Below are positions 41,221 through 50,349 of a stretch of 64,000 nucleotides of DNA, piece after piece. The notes under the pieces are model-generated. The model saw only the letters and a program-made list of their open reading frames with translations. It did not search any database and was not told the origin of the DNA. Position 1 is the first letter of the stretch. The number at the start of each line of letters is the position of its first letter. The translations under genes and the position numbers were made by a program. The DNA comes from Salinimicrobium sediminilitoris (lineage in GTDB: Bacteria > Bacteroidota > Bacteroidia > Flavobacteriales > Flavobacteriaceae): positions 29,148 through 93,147 of the forward strand of contig NZ_JAIVCC010000001.1 of the NCBI RefSeq assembly GCF_020866905.1, written 5' to 3'.

Positions 41221-42009
41221 ATGAAACCCCTTTTATCTTATTTTATATTCTTCATTTCTCTTACCGTTTTTGCCCAGGATCGGGTGCAAATAGACGGAAA
41301 AGTCACACCGCCAATGGGAGAGAGTCCGGAAGGGATTACCGTATTTAACCGGACAGGAAAAAGTTTGACCGTTGTTAATGAAGAAGGAAATTTTTCTGTG
41401 AGAGTAGCTGCCGGAGATACCCTGCAATTTTCTGCAATTCAATTTCAGGATTTTTCGGTTGTTGTGGATGAGGGTGTGGTTGACAACAGGCAGCTTAATG
41501 TTTTTGTTTCTGAAGCGGTGAACACCCTTCCGGAAGTAGTGGTTTCACCTTACGATCTCTCCGGAAATGTACAGGTAGATGTCAGGATTATCCCCGTAGT
41601 TGAGGCAGAACTTCCTACAAAATCTGCTGCCGAAATTAATCCTTACGAAAACACTTTTCGTCCCGATTCCCTTGTTTCTCCCCCAAATGCTGCCATGCGC
41701 AGCGGAATGATCTACAGTGGGATGAATTTTGCCAATATCTTCAGGAATATTTTTACCTCGCGTGATGTAATGACCACAGTAGGAGGTGATGAAGATATTG
41801 ATGATCAGATTCTTCAATTACACGAAGATGAATTTTTCAAAGAACAGCTAAACATTCCGCAGGAGAATATTCGTGAGTTCATATATTTCGCTGAAGACAA
41901 CGGCTTGACCCGCCAAATGCTAAAGCCGGAAAATGAAATGGAACTAATCGAATTTCTGGTAGCACAAAGCCAGAAATATAAACAGCGCAAAGCGGAAAGT
42001 GAACGTTAA
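41221..42009 (+). CDS. Exported protein with carboxypeptidase-regulatory-like domain, copy 1
   Basis: A 262-residue exported protein: signal peptide to about residue 19 (LTVFAQ), then a beta-sandwich of the CarboxypepD_reg type (residues about 22-110) with the strand pattern VQIDGKV...EGITVFNRTGKSLTVVNEEGNFSVRVAAGDTLQFSAIQF. The C-terminal half is less clear; it holds SAAEINPYE and an N-A-A-M stretch, then an acidic helical end. The same two-part plan occurs in the gene just downstream (42137), so these are tandem paralogues. Such domains are often found in TonB-dependent receptors, but here no barrel or plug follows. Function unknown. Confidence 0.8.
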   Translation: MKPLLSYFIFFISLTVFAQDRVQIDGKVTPPMGESPEGITVFNRTGKSLTVVNEEGNFSVRVAAGDTLQFSAIQFQDFSVVVDEGVVDNRQLNVFVSEAVNTLPEVVVSPYDLSGNVQVDVRIIPVVEAELPTKSAAEINPYENTFRPDSLVSPPNAAMRSGMIYSGMNFANIFRNIFTSRDVMTTVGGDEDIDDQILQLHEDEFFKEQLNIPQENIREFIYFAEDNGLTRQMLKPENEMELIEFLVAQSQKYKQRKAESER

Positions 42010-42136
42010 TAATTATCTTTATGAATCTCCATATTTTATTCTCATTTTGTCATTTTTGAAAGGTTATATCTAGATTACCGATAAAAATTTCATATAAACA
42101 CTGCAATTATTTTTAATTTTTGGCGTTCTTTGAGAC

Positions 42137-42940
42137 ATGAAGCACCTGCTACTCCTCTGCTTTTTGTTCTTTTCTATGACCACCATAGCCCAAACTCTTG
42201 GAGAGGTTGAGATCAATGGAAGCATCACAGTTCCTGCCGAAGCTGATGCTGAGGGAATAACCATTTATAATAAGAATACCGGTAAAGGAAGTGTCTCCAG
42301 CAAAAATGGAGAATTTGCTATTTCCGTAAGTTTGAATGATTCTCTTTATTTTTCAGCTTTACAGTACAGCGATCTCCTGGTGGTGGTAGATGATAATATC
42401 CTTAAAACCAGAAGTCTTCACGTAGAAATCACAGAAAATATCAATGAACTGGCCGAGGTGGTGATAAGGCCGCATAACCTTACGGGAAATCTCACTGCCG
42501 ATCTTAAAAATATTCCTGTTCAACAACTTGATCTGCCCACATGGTCGGCTGCCGAAATTAATAATATGGATTTTGCTTTTGCTCCCGATCGTCAATCCGG
42601 GGTTTCCAATGCCGCCATGGGTGGAGGCGGTGGTAAATATGGTTTTCAACCCAAAAAGATCATTGGAGGCCTGGTTGATATTTTAGCGCCCACTTCGGGT
42701 TCTAAGGCAGTAGATCCATTAAAGAAAAAAGCCTCTTTTATCATGCTTGAAAGGGAGTTAACTAGCCGCTATGATCCTCAATTCTTTAAGGAAGTGTTGC
42801 AAATTGAAAGGGAAAAGATCTCAGCATATATTGCATTTTTAAGTGAGAAGGGAGTGGCGCAGGTTCTTTTGCAAAAGGAAAACGAATTGCAGCTGCTCGA
42901 CCTTATGGTGCTTCAGAGCGTTGACTACCGTCAAAGATAG
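42137..42940 (+). CDS. Exported protein with carboxypeptidase-regulatory-like domain, copy 2
   Basis: A 267-residue paralogue of the preceding gene with a signal peptide (MKHLLLLCFLFFSMTTIAQ). The regulatory-like domain is visible as VEINGSITVPAEADAEGITIYNKNTGKG and EFAISVSLNDSLYFSALQYSDLLVVVDDN, and the following shared landmarks are AEVVIRPHNLTGNL, then SAAEINNMDF, then a glycine-rich N-A-A-M-G segment. The C-terminal parts differ in sequence but both are helical. It lies 127 bp after copy 1. No enzymatic motif was seen. The sensor kinase gene follows after about 200 bp. Confidence 0.8.
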   Translation: MKHLLLLCFLFFSMTTIAQTLGEVEINGSITVPAEADAEGITIYNKNTGKGSVSSKNGEFAISVSLNDSLYFSALQYSDLLVVVDDNILKTRSLHVEITENINELAEVVIRPHNLTGNLTADLKNIPVQQLDLPTWSAAEINNMDFAFAPDRQSGVSNAAMGGGGGKYGFQPKKIIGGLVDILAPTSGSKAVDPLKKKASFIMLERELTSRYDPQFFKEVLQIEREKISAYIAFLSEKGVAQVLLQKENELQLLDLMVLQSVDYRQR

Positions 42941-43141
42941 GCAGCAGAATCATCTGCTTCAAAATTTTTCCTGTACACGAGCGAGAACCATTTCTTCAAT
43001 CTTTGGACTCTTATTTCCGCGGAAAAGGATATAGGTCTTCTTTTAATTCTTATGCATTAACCGGGGAGCCCTGTCTTTATAAGTTATTATTTTACAGTTA
43101 TTTAGTGGTATCTTTAATTCTAGATCTTAATTAAAGGCTTC

Positions 43142-45103
43142 TTGATCCCTGGAAAATATATTGGTCTGTTGTTTGGCTTTGCAGTACTTCTTAGCCATTC
43201 TGCCTATGGACAGATTTTTGACTTTAGCAAACCCGATCCATACCAAAAGGTATTTGTAGAAACCGATGATTTTGATGCTTCCTATTTGCAGGTTTTGGAA
43301 GAGGCGCTTCCAAAGCTTGAACAGGATACCCTGCAATTTGAGGTTTTAAACGACCTGGCTTATTACTGGCATACCAGAAATCTTATCACTGCCCTGGAAT
43401 TTACAGAAAGAGGACTGGCAATTACAAAGGAAAAGAAAAACCTCTTGTGGCATGGAAGATTTCAAATCACCCAGGGAGCAATTTTGCTACGCCAGGAAAA
43501 ACTCGATGCTGCCGAAGCAGCTCTTAGAGAGGCCGAATCAAAGGTAGCAGAAAGTGACCTTGCTCTTTTAAACACACAATTAGGCTATGTATATGAGCGC
43601 AGGGGACTAATTGGTCGGGCGGCAGATTATGCCATGGAAACCTTACGACTTGGGGAAAAACTTAATGATAAAAAAGCCATAGGAATTGCCTACAGCGACC
43701 TGAGTAACCTGTTCTGGAAACAGGGAAAATATGAGGAAGGCCTGGAGTATGGCCTAAGATCCCTTTCTTTTTTTGAACCAAGAGGGATCAATGATCTGGA
43801 TTATGATTTTACGGTATATATAGTTGGAAATAACTACTTAAGCCTTAAGCAGTATGATAAGGCCATGGAGTATTATCTACGTTCCATAGAAATAGGTGAG
43901 CGCTATGGCTTTTATAATAATTTAAGTGATGTATACATCTCTCTGGTAGATCTATACGTTTTTTTGAATGAGTTCAAAAAAGCTGAAGAAGCCGGCGAAA
44001 ATGCTGTTAAATATGCTTACCTCCTTGATAATGCCTTTATGCTCATGCGCTCCTATCTTTCTGTGGGAGAGTTGCAGATCCAAAATAAAAATTATCCTGC
44101 GGCCATAAAAAACATTCAGAAATCTATTGAAGTTGCCACACCAAACTTTGGAGATAGCTTCTTCTTAAGCAAGGCCTATCATAGTCTGGGAATAGCTTAT
44201 GCAGAATATAACCAGTTTAAAGAGGCCTATGAAGCCTTTTCTAAATATGATTCTTTAAATAGCCTTGTTTTTACTGCAGAGGCTGATCAAAGGATCTCTC
44301 AACTTCAAACTGAATTTAATGTAGCACAAAAAGAAAATACCATCCAGTTACAAGAGACCCGGCTTTTGCGACAAAGAACAACCCAAAATTTTATCATCTT
44401 TATTGTCGGCCTTCTGTTGGTAATTTTATTGATCCTATGGGTGAGTTTCACCAATAACCGAAAGAAAAATCAACTTCTGAAGAAACAGAATCTTGAAAAG
44501 GAATTTTTGTTAAAGGAGATCCATCACAGGGTAAAAAATAACCTGGAAGTAGTGACCAGCCTCCTGGCTCTTCAAACTGCTCAAACAAAAAATCCTCAAA
44601 TAGCAAACGCCATGAAGGAAAGCCAGAACAGGGTGTTTTCTATGAGTATCATTCACCAGCGCTTATACCAGGAAAACCACCTGTCTACCATCGAAATGAA
44701 AGATTATTTCTACCACCTTGGCAGCCACATTCTTGATTCATTTGGGGAAGAGAAGCGAATAAAGATCAACTATGAAATGTCCGAACTGCATTTGGATGTA
44801 GATACTGCTGTGCCTTTAGGATTAATAGTAAATGAACTGTTGACCAACAGCCTCAAATATGCATTTCCAAATAAACAACCGGGAGAGATCACCATAGATC
44901 TTAAAAGAAAATCCAACAAGAATATTCAACTAATCGTCAAAGACAATGGAACAGGTTACACAGAAGATGAACCTGTGAAAGGAACAGGCTTTGGGAAAAA
45001 ACTTATCGATCTGCTTACCCAACAGCTGGACGGAACTTTGCAGGTGTTCCATACTTCGGGTACTGAATATTTTTTTAATTTCAGATTACAAGGAGTCTCC
45101 TGA
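43142..45103 (+). CDS. TPR-containing sensor histidine kinase (HisKA_2 type), TTG start
   Basis: A 653-residue hybrid sensor of the TPR-histidine-kinase type. After a signal peptide (residues about 1-22), residues about 60-390 carry TPR repeats, followed by a coiled-coil stretch, a membrane span near 416-438 (FIIFIVGLLLVILLILW) and the kinase. The phospho-accepting region is EIHHRVKNNLEVV, with His462 the likely acceptor, then a HATPase domain whose N-box is LIVNELLTNSLKYAF and G-box DNGTGY. The TTG at 43142 has a purine-rich AAAGG seven bases upstream; no ATG fits the signal peptide. A LytTR regulator at 49170 is a possible partner; the interaction is inference. Confidence 0.88.
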   Translation: MIPGKYIGLLFGFAVLLSHSAYGQIFDFSKPDPYQKVFVETDDFDASYLQVLEEALPKLEQDTLQFEVLNDLAYYWHTRNLITALEFTERGLAITKEKKNLLWHGRFQITQGAILLRQEKLDAAEAALREAESKVAESDLALLNTQLGYVYERRGLIGRAADYAMETLRLGEKLNDKKAIGIAYSDLSNLFWKQGKYEEGLEYGLRSLSFFEPRGINDLDYDFTVYIVGNNYLSLKQYDKAMEYYLRSIEIGERYGFYNNLSDVYISLVDLYVFLNEFKKAEEAGENAVKYAYLLDNAFMLMRSYLSVGELQIQNKNYPAAIKNIQKSIEVATPNFGDSFFLSKAYHSLGIAYAEYNQFKEAYEAFSKYDSLNSLVFTAEADQRISQLQTEFNVAQKENTIQLQETRLLRQRTTQNFIIFIVGLLLVILLILWVSFTNNRKKNQLLKKQNLEKEFLLKEIHHRVKNNLEVVTSLLALQTAQTKNPQIANAMKESQNRVFSMSIIHQRLYQENHLSTIEMKDYFYHLGSHILDSFGEEKRIKINYEMSELHLDVDTAVPLGLIVNELLTNSLKYAFPNKQPGEITIDLKRKSNKNIQLIVKDNGTGYTEDEPVKGTGFGKKLIDLLTQQLDGTLQVFHTSGTEYFFNFRLQGVS

Positions 45104-45146
45104 ATTTCAGGCTGCCATTAGAATCTTCTATTAAAGAAAAAAATAA

Positions 45147-45174
45147 AGCTTCCGGAGTTTTAATTCCGGAAGCT
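45147..45174 (-). terminator. Terminator between the sensor kinase and NTF2-like gene
   Basis: A ten-base-pair stem (AGCTTCCGGA with TCCGGAAGCT) encloses an eight-base loop. The minus-strand flank is T-rich (TTTATTTTTTTC), so it ends the leftward transcript best; it could act on the rightward kinase gene more weakly. Confidence 0.7.
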
Positions 45175-45182
45175 GTTAGAGA

Positions 45183-46370
45183 TCAAAAATTTCTTCCGCA
45201 GTAGAGAACGAAATCCTCGGGAGAGTAACTTACACAATGCTCATAGATTTTTCCTTCCCGCCATTTATCTCCATCGAGCTGGCGATTCTTCAGCTTTTTT
45301 GCAATTAGAAGAGCGATCTTTTTATCTTCTGAAGCTACCTTGACATGTTGTATCTTTTTGTCTTTAGAAATAGAAAAGAAAACTGTAAGGTTATCTCCTT
45401 CATCAATCGTCACATTGGAACTTTTTAGCATAAATTCTATTTCCGGAGAAAAGGAGTCCAGGTCATAAAGTTTCGAGTTGGAAATGGCATAGTAAGGAGC
45501 CGTCAATGCTTCATTAAGTTGCTTGGTATCTGCATATTGTTGGAAGGCACTAATTTTTCCATTTTTTAAAGTCCAGAGGTGAGCTGCCTGCGCATTATAA
45601 GATTCACCATTCTGCTTCACTTTAGCATTATACCGCAGGGTCGCAAGAATTTGGTTGTTATTCATTTCGTGGAGCTTAACGTCCTGCAGGTTGAAATACT
45701 CGTGTTCTGCCCCTATACGGGCAAAGACGCCATTCAGGATAGCTTCCGGTCCAATATATGGATTACCTTTAGCATAAATATTGCCTTCGGCTTCATTCCA
45801 AATAATTTCGGGATCCATACCCTCCAGAACCTTAGGAATATCACCTTCAGCAAAAGCCTTGTACAGGTTATCGATCACCTTGATGTTATTAGGGTCAGAC
45901 ACGAGACCTATTTGTTTCAAAAAGGTCATATTGTCCACAAAATCCTGCTCCCGCGCAATTTTCCCATTCTTCATTTTCACAAGAGTGACGCCATCTATAT
46001 CTACCTGTTTTCCTGTGGCAGGAATTCCGAAGAAGTTCCCAGTATGTGTTCCTTTAAAATTCCAGTGTTTAACAATGTTATCCCCGTGTCCAAAAGCCTG
46101 GGTGATGGTAAAGGAAATATTTGAAAAACCACTAAGATAATTTTGGTAATATTCTTTAAAGGCATCAATGCCTACAACAGCTTCGGGTTCAAGCGGAATG
46201 GTGATTTCTGCATCGAAATATTTATCGTTTATAAGGTCGATTTGACCCTTGTTAGTAATGTTATCCCATAACTGGATATACATTTGAAGATCTTTATCAA
46301 TGTTGCTTTGTTGAGCAAATGTGCCCGTACTTATAAAGGCCAGAACGAATATTAAGATTAAATTTTTCAT
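45183..46370 (-). CDS. Exported protein with two SnoaL/NTF2-like domains
   Basis: A 395-residue exported protein with a signal peptide (residues 1-19, ending TFAQ). About residues 22-155 are a SnoaL-like (ester-cyclase) domain with HWNFKGTHTGNFFGIPATGKQVDIDG, and about 160-290 a second NTF2-like domain (DNLYKAFAEGDIPKVLEGMDPEIIWNEAEG). The final 100 residues hold an additional small domain with CVSYSPEDFVLYCG. NTF2-like folds bind small hydrophobic ligands or catalyse cyclisations; the ligand here is unknown. It follows the SDR and NTF2-like genes on the same strand but after a 450-bp gap, so it probably has its own promoter. Confidence 0.8.
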   Translation of the reverse strand: MKNLILIFVLAFISTGTFAQQSNIDKDLQMYIQLWDNITNKGQIDLINDKYFDAEITIPLEPEAVVGIDAFKEYYQNYLSGFSNISFTITQAFGHGDNIVKHWNFKGTHTGNFFGIPATGKQVDIDGVTLVKMKNGKIAREQDFVDNMTFLKQIGLVSDPNNIKVIDNLYKAFAEGDIPKVLEGMDPEIIWNEAEGNIYAKGNPYIGPEAILNGVFARIGAEHEYFNLQDVKLHEMNNNQILATLRYNAKVKQNGESYNAQAAHLWTLKNGKISAFQQYADTKQLNEALTAPYYAISNSKLYDLDSFSPEIEFMLKSSNVTIDEGDNLTVFFSISKDKKIQHVKVASEDKKIALLIAKKLKNRQLDGDKWREGKIYEHCVSYSPEDFVLYCGRNF

Positions 46371-46819
46371 GATTCATAATTTTAGTCAACGATTATTTCT
46401 GTTTCATTTCGGCTCTTTTGAGGCGAATAAGGTTCTGCTCATAAGCTTATTAGAAGAATGCGATGCTTATTGAGTATTGAAGATGGCTGCGGAAAAGTGA
46501 AAAGTGCCAGGTTCCAACTGCCTTAAAAGACAATCTTCATATTCCTGAAATTTTGGTATATGGAATATGTAGTGCACTACGACCAGTGATGATGGAGAGG
46601 CTCAGGTTTACCGGGAGAAAGACTCAGGACCGGCATTTTTACCTGTTCAATTTCATCTTTAAATATGTAATCTTTGGTGTGGTTACAGCGTCTGGTTCAG
46701 CTATATGATCGTATATTTTTTATGCAAAAGCTTCTTTGGTAATTGTTAAGCTGAACATTTTCTTCAAGTCGTCAGTTTTCCAATTAAAATTAAAATTGCT
46801 TTCATGTATTACGAATTTA
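46371..46819. other. Gene-free gap between NTF2-like gene and SDR gene
   Basis: About 450 bp in which I found no coding frame, hairpin terminator or clear promoter on either strand. It should carry the leftward promoter of the SnoaL-domain gene. Confidence 0.4.
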
Positions 46820-47758
46820 TTAAGTTGAATAACTGTTCAAAGTTTCTTTGACAGGTCGAAAGTGGATTCCTAAATCCAGCTTCGCGAGATCGTTTTTGTA
46901 GACCATTTCTGCTTTTTCCCGGGGCTCCCGGTGATTCAACATTTCATGGATATCCCATATTTTGTAGGTTTCACTTGTTAAGAGGTAATCTTTACCATGA
47001 AGACCTTTTCTTGTGGCCACTCTGTAAATTGCGTCGGCAACATCTTCAATATCCACCAGGGCAAAGGGAACATTAATGTCAAAGAGGGATTGAATAAAAT
47101 CATCTGGTGCTATTTTGTTTTTTATAAGCATTTGTAAACCGGTTGATGTTGAATCTTCCCTTTTTGATAATGATTTTCCTATCACCATGACCGGTGAGAC
47201 CGAGCAGATCTCAAAAGGAAGTTTGGGATTCCTTTCGATAAACTGCTCCACTACTTTATTGGCAATAAATTTGGCCTGGGCATAAGGGTGACTTTCTTTA
47301 CTGGTGAATCTTACATCTTTTTCATCAAAGGGATCTGTAAAACTTTTACCGTTTGCCGGGAGTGGAAAATTAGTGTTCCAGGCTCCAACCGAAGCAACAA
47401 AAATCACTTTCTCGATTTTCGGTGCCTTGCTAACTACTTCAAGAAAATTGAGGGTTCCGTTTATTGTTGGTTCAAAAAGTTCCGATTGAGGATCTTTTAC
47501 ATTCAGTTGGAATGGAGTACCACTATGGATCACGATTTCACAATCCTCAATAAAATCTCTTACAGGATCTGGGTCCTCCAGTTTAAATGCCTTGATCTTG
47601 AGATTGTCAGACTTTTTAAATTTGAATAGGTGTTCATATTTTTCACTCTTACTCATATCGGTTACTGAGGCTTTAACTTTATAGCCTTCTTTCAAAAACT
47701 TCCTGGTGATATAGCTTCCAATAAAACCTGAACCACCTATAATTCCTACGGTTTTCAT
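46820..47758 (-). CDS. SDR-family NAD(P)-binding oxidoreductase
   Basis: A 312-residue extended short-chain dehydrogenase/reductase. The ATG at 47758 gives MKTVGIIGGSGFIGSYITRKFL, with the dinucleotide-binding G-G-S-G-F-I-G at its start; longer starts give an implausible N-terminus. The active-site Tyr-Lys pair appears to be in ESHPYAQAKFIANKV (Y-x3-K). The family resembles dihydroflavonol-reductase-like and hydroxysteroid-like enzymes; the substrate cannot be told. It lies 4 bp after the NTF2-like gene, so the pair is probably co-transcribed. Confidence 0.88.
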   Translation of the reverse strand: MKTVGIIGGSGFIGSYITRKFLKEGYKVKASVTDMSKSEKYEHLFKFKKSDNLKIKAFKLEDPDPVRDFIEDCEIVIHSGTPFQLNVKDPQSELFEPTINGTLNFLEVVSKAPKIEKVIFVASVGAWNTNFPLPANGKSFTDPFDEKDVRFTSKESHPYAQAKFIANKVVEQFIERNPKLPFEICSVSPVMVIGKSLSKREDSTSTGLQMLIKNKIAPDDFIQSLFDINVPFALVDIEDVADAIYRVATRKGLHGKDYLLTSETYKIWDIHEMLNHREPREKAEMVYKNDLAKLDLGIHFRPVKETLNSYST

Positions 47759-47762
47759 AACT

Positions 47763-48188
47763 TTAATTTTGAGATCCTTCAGTAAAGCCAACAATTTCCC
47801 CGGCATTTAGAGACCAGTGATGTAAAAATCTTGTTGAGATAAATTCACAATCTAATGGGCGGCGGCCTTTTACTACTCCCGTAACAAATACCTCATTCTC
47901 TTCAGTTTTAAAAATTAGATCATCAAATTGAAGGCTTCCCCATTCATTTTTCATAATTGAGTTAAGGGTGATGTTGTACCGGTTATTTACTCCGGGCTGG
48001 TTTTCCAATAAGTTCCAGTTAAAGCCGGGTGAAATAGCTACGATATCTTGCGAAGTAGTGTTTTTGTCCTGTAAGATTTCATATACCTGTTTTACCGCAG
48101 AATGGTCTTCAATGCCCTGTCCCTGTAAATTGAAGGAAGTTGAAATTCCAATTATTAAAAGGAGCCAATATAAATATGGGTTTTTCAT
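47763..48188 (-). CDS. Small exported NTF2-like protein
   Basis: A 141-residue protein with an N-terminal signal peptide (YLYWLLLIIGISTSFNLQGQG). The rest is consistent with an NTF2/SnoaL-like fold (SAVKQVYEILQDKNTTSQDIVAISPGF ... FISTRFLHHWSLNAGEIVGFTEG), with the typical terminal R-F-x-H-x-W-x-L-x-x-G pattern. The first ATG is ambiguous: 48194 would add two residues. It is followed after 4 bp by the SDR gene. Function unknown. Confidence 0.65.
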   Translation of the reverse strand: MKNPYLYWLLLIIGISTSFNLQGQGIEDHSAVKQVYEILQDKNTTSQDIVAISPGFNWNLLENQPGVNNRYNITLNSIMKNEWGSLQFDDLIFKTEENEVFVTGVVKGRRPLDCEFISTRFLHHWSLNAGEIVGFTEGSQN

Positions 48189-48279
48189 GGTCATAGTTTT
48201 TAATTAGTTCTTTTCAATAAATTCCCCGAGATCCTGTCATAAAGAGATCTTGAGTTATTTCCGTTTCTGTTTTAATTGA

Positions 48280-49050
48280 TCATTTCTTAGATACATATTC
48301 CAGGTCGGGACGCATGCGGCCTGTTTTCGATTCATATCTATAGACGTATTTCAACATTTCATCGAATAATTTTTCACCTTCCTCACCTAAAAGAATATCT
48401 GTTTCTTGAGATGTTTTTGCATAAGATTGGGCATCCTTTGCCGATATTACCACGAGATAATAATCCCCCGGGTTTCCGAAGCCATTGCGGTAAACCCTAA
48501 AATGTTGTTTGGCATCTTTTTTCTCATAAAGGGATTTGATCTCTTTCATCTTGGTTCTAAGATTCGCAACATTTTCTGGAGTGACATGGAAAAAATGCCA
48601 TTTTCGATAGTCTTCTCCTAGGGTATTTGTGGTGAGGCCTCCTGGCATATAAGACATGTCACTTATTAGATGAACAACATAATCCCGGTGCGAATCATAA
48701 CATTTATTAAAGCGGCTGAAAATCTTTGTAAACTCTTCTTCTCCCATTTTTTCAGCTAAGGGCGCCATGGTGTTTTTATCAAAATCGGCCATGTTATTAA
48801 TAGGGGAAATACTTAAATAAGTTCCATCGTCGATACTGGCAGTAGACCAATCTGAATCTTTAAGATCGTGTTTCTTACATTGAGCAATAAAATCTTTTGT
48901 AACAGCTTCATACTCTTTAATCATTGAAGGTTTTACCTGGTCTTCGTGTACCCAAAAAGCTTGATTTGCATTAGAACTCTGGGCGAAAAGATCACTGGTT
49001 TGCAAAATTACTATTGCAAAGAACAAAGTGATAAGATTTACATTTTTCAT
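48280..49050 (-). CDS. Exported protein with two ferredoxin-like halves, unknown function
   Basis: A 256-residue exported protein with a signal peptide ending DLFAQ (about residue 24). The mature part appears to be two related alpha/beta halves, the first from FWVHEDQVKPSMIKEYE to about residue 130 and the second from KWHFFHVTPENVANLRTKMKEI, both starting with W/F-x-x-H and a helix. This suggests a dimeric-barrel, NIPSNAP-like layout, but I do not recognise a specific family and the similarity is only by eye. It lies between the NTF2-like gene and the LytTR regulator on the minus strand, with gaps of about 90 and 120 bp. Confidence 0.65.
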   Translation of the reverse strand: MKNVNLITLFFAIVILQTSDLFAQSSNANQAFWVHEDQVKPSMIKEYEAVTKDFIAQCKKHDLKDSDWSTASIDDGTYLSISPINNMADFDKNTMAPLAEKMGEEEFTKIFSRFNKCYDSHRDYVVHLISDMSYMPGGLTTNTLGEDYRKWHFFHVTPENVANLRTKMKEIKSLYEKKDAKQHFRVYRNGFGNPGDYYLVVISAKDAQSYAKTSQETDILLGEEGEKLFDEMLKYVYRYESKTGRMRPDLEYVSKK

Positions 49051-49169
49051 AATTTCCTGATTTAGAATTTAATTTCAGGGGCAAATTACTTCTGTAAAAA
49101 TCTGTATACAAATGGATTAGGATGAATGGAGGTAAATATTGTCCTAAGTGACAATAAATTTACCGGGAG

Positions 49170-49916
49170 TTAAATGGTTTGTAATCTTTTAAGAAGCTCC
49201 TGCCGCATGCCCCTGGCCATGGGAATGGCCTTACGTGAAATAACTACATGAGTATTGGCAATCTCGTCTATACGGGATAGGTTAACTATGTAAGATCTAT
49301 GGATCCTTAAAAAATGCTTCTGTGGCAGTTTTTTTTCCATTTCCTTTAGTGTAGATACCAGTAGATAATCTTTTTCGGTTGAAAAGATCCTGCAGTAATT
49401 ACGCTCTGCTTCAATGTAGCGTATAGCCTTAATATCTACCTTGACCATATTTTCCTGGTGCCTTACAAAAAGACAATCTTTTAGGACTGTAGTAGAATTT
49501 TCGTTTGATGGCTCACCGGACGAAGTGGCGATATTACATTTTAGTTGATTAACAGTGAGTTCAATACTGCGTTGCAGGTCCAGCTTTTTAAAAGGTTTTG
49601 GAATAAAAGCATAGGGATGTGTCACTTTTGCCCGGTTAAAGTTGGCTTCATCGGCATTTGCCGTGAGATAAATGATAGCAAGGGTGCTTTGGAATTCCTG
49701 CATCTTTAGAGCGGTATCGATCCCGTCCCATTCCCCTTTTAGCTGAATATCGATCAACACTATATCTGGAAGATTTTGTTTAATGTAGGTCAATGCATCT
49801 TCCCCCCTGGAAACAATACCGGAAACTTCATAACCCATTTCTGAAAGTTGCAGAGAGATGTTGGCTGCAATGATCATTTCATCTTCAACTATCAATATTT
49901 TAATGGGTTGAATCAT
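49170..49916 (-). CDS. LytTR-type response regulator
   Basis: A 248-residue two-domain response regulator. The receiver domain (residues 1-125) has the acidic pocket EDE at 11-13, the phosphorylation site Asp56 in IVLIDIQLKG, and the switch residues in YLTANAD and FIPKPFKK. The C-terminal LytTR DNA-binding domain (about 150-248) ends with the usual RIHRSYIVNLSRIDEIA and KAIPMARGMRQELLKRL. It should control promoters by binding a direct repeat, but no target site could be identified here. A HisKA_2 TPR kinase is encoded nearby at 43142 and might be the partner. Confidence 0.93.
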   Translation of the reverse strand: MIQPIKILIVEDEMIIAANISLQLSEMGYEVSGIVSRGEDALTYIKQNLPDIVLIDIQLKGEWDGIDTALKMQEFQSTLAIIYLTANADEANFNRAKVTHPYAFIPKPFKKLDLQRSIELTVNQLKCNIATSSGEPSNENSTTVLKDCLFVRHQENMVKVDIKAIRYIEAERNYCRIFSTEKDYLLVSTLKEMEKKLPQKHFLRIHRSYIVNLSRIDEIANTHVVISRKAIPMARGMRQELLKRLQTI

Positions 49917-50349
49917 CGGCCATTCAAATTAAATATTTATGAGGTTATGGGTTTTTCACAATTCGGTTTTTGTTCTAATGAAGACTTTTTCTTTTAATGG
50001 AAAATTCAGTCAGTAAGTGATTTTAAATGAACTCCTGCCTCAAAATTGGGGAAGAAATATGTGGGGGAGTGGGATCCTATCGTTTTCAATCATTAAAAGA
50101 AAACAGAAGATGCTAATTTAAAGAATAATTATCTCAATTCCGATTTTTATACAGTAGATGGTATTTTGGAAATGGAAAAAATGACACCTTTTTACTAAAG
50201 ACCAATAAAGATAATGAGTTCAACTCCTGACCTCGGTCATAAATATTCTTCACAATTCCCCTCAATTTTGCATGCTGAGAATAATTAGAGGTACCTGTTC
50301 AAAATGAAAAAGATGAACAGAACCTAATCCTGAATTTTAGAAGTCAAAT
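49917..50349. other. Gene-free gap before the CoA-disulfide reductase gene
   Basis: About 430 bp with no coding frame or convincing hairpin. It must hold the divergent promoters of the LytTR regulator and the CoA-disulfide reductase. No clear TAnnTTTG pair could be chosen. Confidence 0.4.

Noticed and set aside
45147-45174. Riboswitch or attenuator
   Set aside because: The hairpin lies between two convergent stop codons with a T-rich minus-strand flank, which is explained by termination.
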